A stretch of 64,000 nt of DNA from Pseudomonadota bacterium. Its GTDB lineage: Bacteria; Pseudomonadota; Alphaproteobacteria; Rhizobiales; Devosiaceae. Shown piece after piece: positions 23,887 through 31,079 of this stretch (position 1 is the first letter of the stretch; each line of letters begins with the position of its first letter). Both the position numbers and the translations under genes were made by a program. The stretch spans positions 1 to 64,000 of the forward strand of contig JAEWBN010000009.1 in assembly GCA_023391095.1 (NCBI GenBank), written 5' to 3'. The notes under the pieces were generated by a model, which saw nothing but the letters and a program-made list of their open reading frames with translations, did no database searches and was not told where the DNA came from.

Positions 23887-25545
23887 CTACTCGTCGTAGG
23901 CCTGGGTTTCTGCCGGCGTGATGGGGGTCGGCACGGGCGGCGGGGTGGGTTGGGCGCCGAGGTCGGAGAGTTTGCGCTGAAGTTCGACCATGAGGGCGAG
24001 CTTTTCGGCGTCGGGCAGGTCGTGGAGACGCTGGCTGAGGCGGATGGTGAAATCGGAAAAGGCATTGTGCCAGTCCGAGGGCAGCTGGCGCAGATCGACG
24101 CGGCGGGCGGCCGGGGCCAGCGCCGCCTTGATGCCGGATACGGTCAACTCGAAATAGTCGTCGAGCTGGGGCAGGATGACCTGATCGCCGCCCAGTTGCC
24201 CGCTCGCGATCAGCGCCTCGCGCAGGGCATGGCGCTCCTCGTCTTCGCCATGGGTGAGAAACAGGGCGCCGTGCGCGGGCAGTCGCTCAGCAATCCATGC
24301 CATAAGCTCGGAATGATCTGCATGGGCGGAGTAATTGCCCATGGCGCGCACGCTGGCCCGGACCGGAACGATGGTGCCGTGGATGCGCACTTCCTTTGCG
24401 CCCGAGAGAATGATCTGGCCCAGAGTGCCGGGCGCCTGGTAGCCCACGAACAGCACGGTGGCATTGGCGCGGATGAGATTGTTGCGCAGGTGATGCTTGA
24501 TGCGGCCGGCATCGGCCATGCCCGAGGCGGACATGATGATGGCGCCGCCCTTGATCGCATTGAGCGCCTTGGAATCCTCCACCGCCTCGATGATGCGGAA
24601 GCGCGGATCGTTGAAGAGTTCGTCGGCAGAAAGCTCGGTATCCTCGAAGAGGCGCGAATATTTGCGGTAGACGCCGGTCACCTTGCTGGCCAGCGGGCTA
24701 TCGAGCACCACGAGGCGCGGGTCGATCTCGCCCTGTTTGATCAGAAGGCCGATGTCATGCAGCAATTCCTGGCTGCGCTCGACGGCGAAGGCGGGGATGA
24801 CCAGATTGCCCCCGCGGTTCATGGCCAGGTTGATTTCGGCCTTGAGTGCCTCGCGGCGCTGCACGAGCGTATAATCCTCGCGCTCGCGCCCGCCATAGGT
24901 GCTTTCGCAGAGGATATAGTCAAAGCCGGAAGGACCCTCAGGCTCGGCGTAAAAAACCTTTTCGTCTGGCCCGATATCGCCGGAGAACATGAGCCGCACC
25001 GGCTTGCCGTCGCCGTTCATCACCTCGACCTCGATGGAGGCCGAACCGATGATGTGACCTGCATTCCAGTAGCGGGCGCGCACGCCGGGGCCGGGCTCGA
25101 TCCATTCGCCATATTGGCAGGTACGGCGATGCTGCAGCGCCTCTTCGGCATCCATCATGGTGTAAAGTGGCTTTGCCGGTTCATCGCCCCGCCGATTGCG
25201 CTTCTTGGTTTCGCGCTCGGCCTCGCTTTCCTGAATACCGGCGCTATCGGGCAGGAGATATTCGAGCAGGCCCGCCGTGGGCTCGGTCATCCACATGGGC
25301 CCGCGCCAGCCCTCGGCATAGAGCTTTGGCAAGAGACCGGCATGGTCGATATGGGCATGTGTGAGGATAAGAAAGTCGATAGCGCGGGGGTCAAAGGGCG
25401 TGGGCTTGAGGTTTAGGTCTCGCACGCTCTTGTTGCCCTGAAAGAGCCCGCAATCGACCAGGAACTGTCCACCGGGATGGACGACGCGATAGCAGGAGCC
25501 GGTGACGGTGCCAGCGGCGCCGTGGAAATGGAGGGTGACGCTCAT
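23887..25545 (-). CDS. MBL-fold / beta-CASP ribonuclease-like hydrolase
   Basis: The start is set at the second ATG (25545), which has gaggaga at ideal spacing; an ATG two codons upstream is too close to it. The 552-residue protein has the metallo-beta-lactamase motif LTHAHIDHAG (about 62-71) and DCGLFQGN near 31-38. A beta-CASP domain follows, with TYGGRERE, IPAFAVERSQELL and SASGMADAGRIKHHL, then the YSAHADHSELMAW RNA-specificity segment. Such proteins are zinc-dependent RNA exo/endonucleases related to CPSF-73. The last roughly 25 residues are Pro/Thr-rich. Its RNA target is not known. Confidence 0.9.
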   Translation of the reverse strand: MSVTLHFHGAAGTVTGSCYRVVHPGGQFLVDCGLFQGNKSVRDLNLKPTPFDPRAIDFLILTHAHIDHAGLLPKLYAEGWRGPMWMTEPTAGLLEYLLPDSAGIQESEAERETKKRNRRGDEPAKPLYTMMDAEEALQHRRTCQYGEWIEPGPGVRARYWNAGHIIGSASIEVEVMNGDGKPVRLMFSGDIGPDEKVFYAEPEGPSGFDYILCESTYGGREREDYTLVQRREALKAEINLAMNRGGNLVIPAFAVERSQELLHDIGLLIKQGEIDPRLVVLDSPLASKVTGVYRKYSRLFEDTELSADELFNDPRFRIIEAVEDSKALNAIKGGAIIMSASGMADAGRIKHHLRNNLIRANATVLFVGYQAPGTLGQIILSGAKEVRIHGTIVPVRASVRAMGNYSAHADHSELMAWIAERLPAHGALFLTHGEDEERHALREALIASGQLGGDQVILPQLDDYFELTVSGIKAALAPAARRVDLRQLPSDWHNAFSDFTIRLSQRLHDLPDAEKLALMVELQRKLSDLGAQPTPPPVPTPITPAETQAYDE

Positions 25546-25636
25546 CGACATTCTCCTCGTCTTTTCTCCGTCCTCGTGTCGGAGTTAGCGCCCGGTATTC
25601 GTCATTGTCGAGACAGCCAGGAATGAGGAGAGAAGA

Positions 25637-25984
25637 ATGACCTATGTGGATGGATTTGTGGCGGCCGTGCCGAAAGCGAACAAACAAGCCTATATCGAGC
25701 ATGCCCGCGCCGCCGCGGTGCTGTTCAAGGAATGGGGCGCCACGCGCGTCGTCGAGACCTGGGGAGACGACGTGCCGGCAGGCCAGCAGACCGACTTCAT
25801 GAAGGCCGTCGCTGCCAAGCCTGACGAGGTCATCGTCTTTTCCTGGGTCGAATATCCCGACAAGGCGACGCGCGACGCCGCCGGACAGAAGATGATGAGC
25901 GACCCGCGCATGCAGGCGATGACGATGCCATTCGACGGCGCGCGCATGATCTATGGCGGGTTCGAGACGCTGTTCGAGGCGTGA
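25637..25984 (+). CDS. DUF1428 domain-containing protein
   Basis: The 115-residue protein matches DUF1428 along its length: MTYVDGFVAAVP, an AAVLFKEWGATRVVE core, VIVFSWVEYPDKATRD, and MSDPRM followed by MPFDGARMIYGGF. The family has a ferredoxin-like (dimeric alpha/beta barrel) fold and no established biochemical role. The start follows a good Shine-Dalgarno (gaggagag). It is divergent from the beta-CASP gene and convergent with regA. Confidence 0.9.
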   Translation: MTYVDGFVAAVPKANKQAYIEHARAAAVLFKEWGATRVVETWGDDVPAGQQTDFMKAVAAKPDEVIVFSWVEYPDKATRDAAGQKMMSDPRMQAMTMPFDGARMIYGGFETLFEA

Positions 25985-26010
25985 GGGCTGGATAACCCCT
26001 ACCCACCGCA

Positions 26011-26096
26011 CGTCACCCTCGGGCCTGACCCGAGGGGACTTTACTTCAGGAAATTGCGGCAAGTGCAGAGCCCTCGGGTCAAGCCCGAGGGTGACG
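26011..26096. repeat. Family B palindromic repeat pair
   Basis: An inverted copy (cgtcaccctcgggcctgacc, 26011-26037 with its continuation) faces a direct copy (aagtgcagagccctcgggtc and its partner, 26061-26096). The direct copy is nearly identical to the one at 11834-11870. The pair lies between the convergent DUF1428 and regA genes and could act as a bidirectional terminator. Confidence 0.8.
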
Positions 26097-26131
26097 ATCT
26101 CATTTCTTGAGCGTTCCTGCGACCGCCAGCG

Positions 26132-26683
26132 TTATCGCGGCGCGCGCTTGGCGAGGATGCGCTGGAGGGTGCGGCGGTGCATGTTGAGGCGGCGGGCCGT
26201 TTCGGAAACGTTGCGGTCGCACAGCTCATAGACGCGCTGGATATGTTCCCAGCGCACGCGATCGGCCGACATGGGATTTTCCGGCGGCTCGGGCTTGTCC
26301 TCGCCCGTGGCCAGAAGCGCATTGATAACGTCGTCGGCATCGGCGGGTTTGCTGAGATAATCCATGGCGCCCAGCTTCACCGCGGTCACGGCCGTGGCGA
26401 TATTGCCATAGCCGGTGAGCACCACGGCGCGGGCATCGGGGCGTTTCTGGTGCAAGGCCGAAACCACATCGAGGCCATTGCCGTCTTCAAGGCGCAGGTC
26501 GACCACCGCATAGGCGGGGGGCCGTTCGGCCACGGCGGCAAGGCCGGCGGCGACCGTGCCGGCAATGCGGACTTCAAAGCCCCGCCGCGCCATGGCGCGT
26601 TCGAGGCGGCTTAAAAAGGCTGCGTCGTCATCGACCAGGAGCAGGCTCGGGTCGGCAGCCAGGAGATCTTCGATCGTGTTCAT
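26132..26683 (-). CDS. regA: RegA/ActR/PrrA-type redox response regulator
   Basis: This is the global redox response regulator paired with the RegB-type kinase. The 183-residue protein has a receiver domain with acidic residues LLVDDD near 16-20, phospho-acceptor Asp62 in VVDLRLEDGNG, Thr in VLTGYG and Lys in LSKPADAD. A short linker leads to a C-terminal Fis-type helix-turn-helix (NVSETARRLNMHRRTLQRILAK). In this family that recognition helix is almost invariant, which makes the assignment firm. It lies 27 bp downstream of the kinase gene. Confidence 0.95.
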   Translation of the reverse strand: MNTIEDLLAADPSLLLVDDDAAFLSRLERAMARRGFEVRIAGTVAAGLAAVAERPPAYAVVDLRLEDGNGLDVVSALHQKRPDARAVVLTGYGNIATAVTAVKLGAMDYLSKPADADDVINALLATGEDKPEPPENPMSADRVRWEHIQRVYELCDRNVSETARRLNMHRRTLQRILAKRAPR

Positions 26684-26710
26684 GGCTTTTCCAATAATCC
26701 TTTGCCTCGG

Positions 26711-28048
26711 TTACGTCAAAACCGGCCTGCCGGATTGGCCCGGCGCATCGTCGCGCGGCCAGACAATGGTAACGCGTGCGTGGCCTGCCGGTTCGGCATT
26801 ATCGAAGGTCAGCCGGGCGCCGGTGCGCGCCAGCAGCGTCTTGGCGATGAATATGCCCAGGCCCAGCCCCCCCGGCTGGTGCGCGTCGCTGCCGGCGGGA
26901 TCGCGCGGGCGGCTGGTGAGATAGGGTTCACCCAGACGGGCAATGAGTTCGGGGGCAAAGCCGGGGCCGTCGTCGATGATCGACACGGTGATGGCCGACT
27001 GGTCCCAGCCGGTTTCGATGCGCACGGTCTGGCGGGCGAAATCGGTAGCGTTTTCGATGAGATTGCCCAGGCCATAGAGCAGGCCCACCGAACGGGGAAA
27101 GACCGGGGCGGGGCCGAGGGCCTTGCCGGCATCGAAGAGGATGACCTTGCCGCGGCCCTCATGGGGACGGGCCACTTCGTCGAGAATGTCGGTGATGGGG
27201 GCTTCGGCAAAGAGATCAGCCGGCTCGCTGCCCAGATTGCGCAGCTTGGCGAGAATGGCGCGGCAGCGGGCGGCCTGCTCGATGATGAGCTCGACATCTT
27301 CGGCCAGAAGCCCGCCTTCCTCCACTTCGGCGCGCATTTCCTTGGCTGCCAGGGCAATGGTGGAGAGCGGGGTGCCCAGCTCATGGGCGGCGGCGGCGGC
27401 AAGGCCGTCGAGGGCGGACAGTTGTTCCTTGCGGGAAAGGGCCAGTTCGGTAGCGGCCAGCGCATCGGCGATCTGGCGGGCGTCATGGGCGACGCGGTTG
27501 GTATAGGCAGCAATGAAGACCACGCCACAGATGATCGAGACCCAGATGCCGATGACGTAGATGCGGTTGAAGATGATGGGCTGGGCCGGGTCCCAGGGCA
27601 GCGGCAGGTGGATGATGGCGAGGACCGAGGCGATGGCGGCGGCCAGAAGCGCGATCAGAAAGCTCTGCCGCTGCGGCAGGGACGTGGCCGAGACGGAAAC
27701 GGGGGCGAGGAGCAGCAGCGAAAACGGGTTCTGCAGACCACCGGTAAGGGCGAGGAGACCGCCGAGCTGGCAGAGGTCGAAGGCAAGCTGGGCTGCCGCG
27801 ACGCGGGAAGTGAGCCGCATATTGGCGCCATAGCGCACGATGAGTCCGACATTGAGCGCGGCGGAAAGCGCGATCAGCGCCAGGCATTCCCAGAGCGGCA
27901 GGGGGAAGCCCAGGCCCCAATTGACGAAAAAGACGCCGATAGTCTGCCCGATGACGGCCAGCCAGCGCAGTACGACCAGCGTGTTGAGCCTCAGAGGCCG
28001 CCAGGATGAGGGAAAAGGCAAGGCGGTGGGGCTGGTCTGATCGGTCAT
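26711..28048 (-). CDS. regB: RegB/ActS/PrrB-type redox-sensing histidine kinase
   Basis: The 445-residue membrane kinase has six N-terminal hydrophobic segments. The quinone-sensing motif GGLQNPF lies at 103-109, the phosphorylated His222 is in AAAAHELGTPL, and the redox-active Cys262 is in EQAARCRAIL. C-terminal ATP-binding boxes include NLIENATDFA and DDGPGFAPE. These are the landmark residues of RegB. Under reducing conditions the kinase phosphorylates RegA, controlling respiratory, nitrogen and carbon genes in many alphaproteobacteria. It is upstream of regA in a probable two-gene operon, and divergent from the DUF2852 gene. Confidence 0.95.
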   Translation of the reverse strand: MTDQTSPTALPFPSSWRPLRLNTLVVLRWLAVIGQTIGVFFVNWGLGFPLPLWECLALIALSAALNVGLIVRYGANMRLTSRVAAAQLAFDLCQLGGLLALTGGLQNPFSLLLLAPVSVSATSLPQRQSFLIALLAAAIASVLAIIHLPLPWDPAQPIIFNRIYVIGIWVSIICGVVFIAAYTNRVAHDARQIADALAATELALSRKEQLSALDGLAAAAAHELGTPLSTIALAAKEMRAEVEEGGLLAEDVELIIEQAARCRAILAKLRNLGSEPADLFAEAPITDILDEVARPHEGRGKVILFDAGKALGPAPVFPRSVGLLYGLGNLIENATDFARQTVRIETGWDQSAITVSIIDDGPGFAPELIARLGEPYLTSRPRDPAGSDAHQPGGLGLGIFIAKTLLARTGARLTFDNAEPAGHARVTIVWPRDDAPGQSGRPVLT

Positions 28049-28180
28049 GGGGGCTGCCGGGCACCGGCCCCATAGGGAGGGGTCAGGGCCATTTCAAGTT
28101 CAAAAAAGCGACAGGCACATTCTTGATCCTGTCTCGGTGGGGACCACGTATGAGCCATCGTGACTGGGAGACGAAACGAC

Positions 28181-28636
28181 ATGAACACAGCAATCATCAA
28201 ACCGCAATGGTCCCCGCTGACCATCGCCCTCATGGTTCTCGGCTTTGTCATCTTCTGGCCCCTGGGCCTGGCGATGCTCGGCTACATCCTGTGGGGCGAA
28301 AAATTCGGCGGCTCCGCCGAAAAGGCCCAGGCCTACTGGAACAAGGGATGCAGCTACGTGAAGAACAATTCCAAGCATGCCGGCTTTGGCCGCACCGACT
28401 TCTCTTCGTCCGGCAATGCCGCCTTTGACGAGTACCGTGCCGACCAGCTGCGCCGGCTCGAGGAAGAACGCGCCCGGCTCGACGCCGAAATCGACGCCTT
28501 CCACGAATACATGGCCAACCTGCGCAAGGCCAAGGATCGCGAGGAGTTCGACCGCTTCATGAGCGAGCACCGCGGCAACCGCCAGGGCTTCGAGCAGAAT
28601 AAAGAGAACAATTGGGGCAACCCGAATAACGGTTAA
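28181..28636 (+). CDS. DUF2852 domain-containing membrane protein
   Basis: The ATG at 28181 follows gggag at proper spacing and gives 151 residues. One membrane segment (about 13-36, LTIALMVLGFVIFWPLGLAML) is followed by a soluble, charged helical region (RADQLRRLEEERARLDAEIDAF) with coiled-coil character. This is the DUF2852 layout seen across Hyphomicrobiales; the role is unknown. It has a strong terminator downstream and stands as a single unit, divergent from regB. Confidence 0.88.
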   Translation: MNTAIIKPQWSPLTIALMVLGFVIFWPLGLAMLGYILWGEKFGGSAEKAQAYWNKGCSYVKNNSKHAGFGRTDFSSSGNAAFDEYRADQLRRLEEERARLDAEIDAFHEYMANLRKAKDREEFDRFMSEHRGNRQGFEQNKENNWGNPNNG

Positions 28637-28696
28637 GCCGTTACCAACTGGACTTCCCGACCTCCTGAGCCGATCATTCCCAACGGCTTTCACTGA

Positions 28697-28723
28697 GCGC
28701 CCCCGCGAGGGGCGCTTTTTTTT
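28697..28723 (+). terminator. Rho-independent terminator after the DUF2852 gene
   Basis: A perfect 7-bp stem, gcgcccc (28697-28703) with ggggcgc (28709-28715), has loop cgcga and is followed by eight T residues. It lies about 60 bp after the stop codon. Confidence 0.92.
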
Positions 28724-28778
28724 GCGCCGGTATCGGCAACAAACGCACTAGAATGGGCCGGTGATTCCCAAGCCCGCC

Positions 28779-29531
28779 ATGTTTTCCTTTCTTCGCCAGA
28801 AACCGGCGCCGACGCCCCGCACGACGCATATCGAGATCGATGGGGCCACCGTCGAGATCGCGGTCAAGGTCAGCGCACGAGCGCGCGGCTTCCGGCTGTC
28901 GCTGCCGGCGAGCGGGCCCTTGCTCACCCTGCCGGAACGGGCGCGCTGGGCCGATGCCGAGGCTTTTCTCCGCAAGCATCGCAACTGGCTGGCGGCGCGG
29001 TTGCCACGGACCGCACAGGCGCAGCGGCTGGTCGCGGGCACCCTTGTTCCGGTGCGGGGCGTACCGCATCTGGTGGTCAGCACCGGCAAGGTGCGTGGAC
29101 GGGTGGAGGTGGTCGAGCGCCCCCATGGCCCCGAAGTGCATGTGCCGGGCGGGCCCGAACACCTGCCGCGCCGGCTTTATGACTGGCTCAAGGGGGAAGC
29201 GCTGGCCGATCTCAACCGGCAAAGCGCGATCCACGCCGCGCGGCTGGGGGTCAGCGTCAAGCAGGTGCGAATGCGCAGCCAGGCGAGCCGGTGGGGCTCG
29301 TGTTCATCGACCGGCACCATCAACTACAACTGGCGGCTGATCCTGGCGCCACCGCATGTGCTCGATTATGTGGCGGCGCATGAAGTGGCGCATCTGGTCG
29401 AGATGAACCATTCCGCGGCTTTCTGGGCGACGGTGGAGCGGACACTGCCCGATATGGCGCGGGGACGGGCGTGGCTAAAAGCACACGGTCGGGACCTCAT
29501 GGCATGGCAGGCACCGGGAACCGGCAGTTGA
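28779..29531 (+). CDS. YgjP-like M48-type metallopeptidase (DUF45)
   Basis: The ATG at 28779 (MFSFLRQK) is preferred; a GTG at 28761 would add six residues. The protein has the YgjP/SprT-like arrangement of a beta-rich N-terminal half, then RMRSQASRWGSCSSTGTINYNWRL (cited in part) and the zinc motif AAHEVAHLVEMNHS, with a downstream Phe-Trp (AFW). Family members are predicted cytosolic zinc metalloproteases; some lie near restriction or helicase genes, but this one does not. It is followed closely by a small secreted protein gene. Confidence 0.85.
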   Translation: MFSFLRQKPAPTPRTTHIEIDGATVEIAVKVSARARGFRLSLPASGPLLTLPERARWADAEAFLRKHRNWLAARLPRTAQAQRLVAGTLVPVRGVPHLVVSTGKVRGRVEVVERPHGPEVHVPGGPEHLPRRLYDWLKGEALADLNRQSAIHAARLGVSVKQVRMRSQASRWGSCSSTGTINYNWRLILAPPHVLDYVAAHEVAHLVEMNHSAAFWATVERTLPDMARGRAWLKAHGRDLMAWQAPGTGS

Positions 29532-29581
29532 GCCAGGGAACTGCCAATTTGCTGCCGCAATCCTCCCGGTATCACGAGGCC

Positions 29582-29920
29582 ATGCAGCGTCTCGTCGCCC
29601 TTATTGCCCTTGTTTTCGCCTTTGCGTCCCTGGCAGGGACGACGGTCGCGCATGCCCATCGCTATGTGAGCACGCCCATCGTGGTGCTCAACATGGTGGA
29701 CGAAAACAACAAGTCGATCCCCGTTACCGTGACCATCCAGCGCGGCGAGATCGATCTTGGCGCCGGGATCGTCATGCCTTGCGGGCCGCATCACGCCATT
29801 CCGGTGAGCGTGCCGGCCCTGCCCCAGCCGCCCCATTGCGCCGAGCCCGAGCTTGCACATAGCCCGGGCATTGCGCTGTGGCGGGAAGCGCTGCCCCTGC
29901 GACCACCCCGGTCCTTCTGA
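29582..29920 (+). CDS. Small secreted protein of unknown function
   Basis: The frame is open to 29471, overlapping the metallopeptidase gene. The ATG at 29582 instead gives 112 residues that begin with a clean signal peptide (MQRLVALIALVFAFASLAGT, likely cleavage after AHA). The mature part has beta-strand-like VVLNMVDENNKSIPVTVTIQRGEID and two cysteines (MPCG and PHCAEP) that could pair in the periplasm. No family was recognised. It sits 55 bp upstream of the L,D-transpeptidase lipoprotein gene, perhaps in the same transcript. Confidence 0.55.
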   Translation: MQRLVALIALVFAFASLAGTTVAHAHRYVSTPIVVLNMVDENNKSIPVTVTIQRGEIDLGAGIVMPCGPHHAIPVSVPALPQPPHCAEPELAHSPGIALWREALPLRPPRSF

Positions 29921-29975
29921 GCCGAACCAGCCATCCCATCGCTCAGATGCCCCACAAGGGGCCAAGGAATTCTTG

Positions 29976-30662
29976 ATGTCCGCAGTTGTTCATGCGCGCC
30001 TGTCGCGCCGCGCCATGCTGGCTGGCTTTGCCAGCCTGGGCGCCCTTACCCTTGCCGGTTGCAGCACCACCAGCACAGCCCGTATCCAGCAGCCGCCCGA
30101 GCCCCTGCGCCCGGTGGTGCCGCCCGATGTGCAGGCCATGTATGCCGCCCTGCCGAATGAGGAATATCCGGTGCCGGCGGCGGATGTGTCGCTGACCCAG
30201 CCGGTGTACTGGCGGCAGGAGGTTGCCAACACGACAGGCCAGCCCGCCGGCCGCGTCGTGGTCGATACCGCCAACTTCTTCCTCTATTTCACCATGCCTG
30301 ATAATCGCGCCATGCGTTATGGCGTGGGGCTTGGCCGTGCAGGGTTCGAATGGAGCGGCCAAGGACATATCGCCTATAAGCGCAAGTGGCCGGTGTGGAC
30401 CCCGCCAGCCGAGATGATCGAGCGGCAACCGGAACTTGAAATGTATCGCAACGGGCAGCCGCCCGGCCTGCTTAATGCACTGGGGGCGCGTGCGCTCTAC
30501 ATCCACCAGGGTAATCGCGACACGCTCTATCGCATACACGGGACGATGGATGTCGCCACGATCGGCAAGGCCGTATCGAGCGGCTGCGTGCGCCTGCTTT
30601 TCCACGACGTGATCGATCTTTATGAACGGGTGCCCAACGGGGCGCCGATCATCGTACTCTAG
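29976..30662 (+). CDS. L,D-transpeptidase (YkuD domain) lipoprotein
   Basis: L,D-transpeptidases form 3-3 peptidoglycan cross-links or attach proteins to peptidoglycan. The ATG at 29976 gives 228 residues. The N-terminus combines a twin-arginine-like SRRAM with a lipobox LAGC (Cys29), suggesting an exported lipoprotein. The YkuD catalytic region is clear: LYIHQGN, YRIHGTMD and the active-site Cys in SSGCVRLLFHDVIDLY. The VPP/AMYAALPNEEYPVPA leader and the overall pattern are typical of the Hyphomicrobiales ErfK/YbiS/YcfS/YnhG group. A terminator follows. Confidence 0.93.
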   Translation: MSAVVHARLSRRAMLAGFASLGALTLAGCSTTSTARIQQPPEPLRPVVPPDVQAMYAALPNEEYPVPAADVSLTQPVYWRQEVANTTGQPAGRVVVDTANFFLYFTMPDNRAMRYGVGLGRAGFEWSGQGHIAYKRKWPVWTPPAEMIERQPELEMYRNGQPPGLLNALGARALYIHQGNRDTLYRIHGTMDVATIGKAVSSGCVRLLFHDVIDLYERVPNGAPIIVL

Positions 30663-30665
30663 GCT

Positions 30666-31079
30666 TTATCGAACCTCGGCTTGCCGGGGTTCTTTTTTGC
30701 CTGGGGAGAGCAATAGCCAGAGGCTCACCGGCGCAACCACCACAAGAGCGGTGAGCGTGCCGGGCATGAGGCTTGCTGTGACGATGCTGAAGACAAGATG
30801 GGATAAGCTATTGGCGAGCATCAGAACCGCCGCGATCCTCAGCAGAAACCCCATCCACGGGTGCGGAAAGCGGGCAGCAATCAAGGCGAAGAGCACCGCG
30901 CCGATGGAAAGCGCCAGCGCCGCCGGGGCGAACCAGCCGCCGCCCTGCAAGGCGGCGATCACACCCAGCTGCGGCCGGGACGCCACCCATAGGGGCAGGT
31001 CGAGGAGGAGTTCCTCAGCATTGTGAAGGGCGAAGGCCAAGGCAAAGACCCAGGCCCTCGCTGGAAGGCTAGTTGCCAA
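30666..31079 (-). CDS. HXXEE domain-containing membrane protein
   Basis: The 137-residue protein has about four hydrophobic segments and the family-defining HNAEE motif (about residues 19-23, ALHNAEELLLDLP), where His and two Glu lie at a membrane edge. Function is unknown. The start is TTG at 31079, overlapping the end of the penicillin-binding protein gene by 11 bp on the same strand, so translation may be coupled. An internal start would remove the HXXEE motif, which supports the TTG. Confidence 0.7.
   Translation of the reverse strand: MATSLPARAWVFALAFALHNAEELLLDLPLWVASRPQLGVIAALQGGGWFAPAALALSIGAVLFALIAARFPHPWMGFLLRIAAVLMLANSLSHLVFSIVTASLMPGTLTALVVVAPVSLWLLLSPGKKEPRQAEVR
30671..30697 (+). 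terminator. Terminator of the L,D-transpeptidase gene, inside the convergent gene
   Basis: The stem gaacctcgg (30671-30679) with ccggggttc (30684-30692, one G-U pair) has loop cttg and is followed by ttttt. It lies 9 bp after the plus-strand stop and falls within the last codons of the convergent HXXEE gene, so its sequence serves both as terminator and as coding DNA. Confidence 0.8.

Noticed and set aside
23332..23899. Several overlapping open frames of 60-118 codons on both strands
   Set aside because: They run through the repeated gcgctaggcgc and cctccccc modules, have repeat-derived Pro/Arg/Gly-rich translations and no credible start signals.
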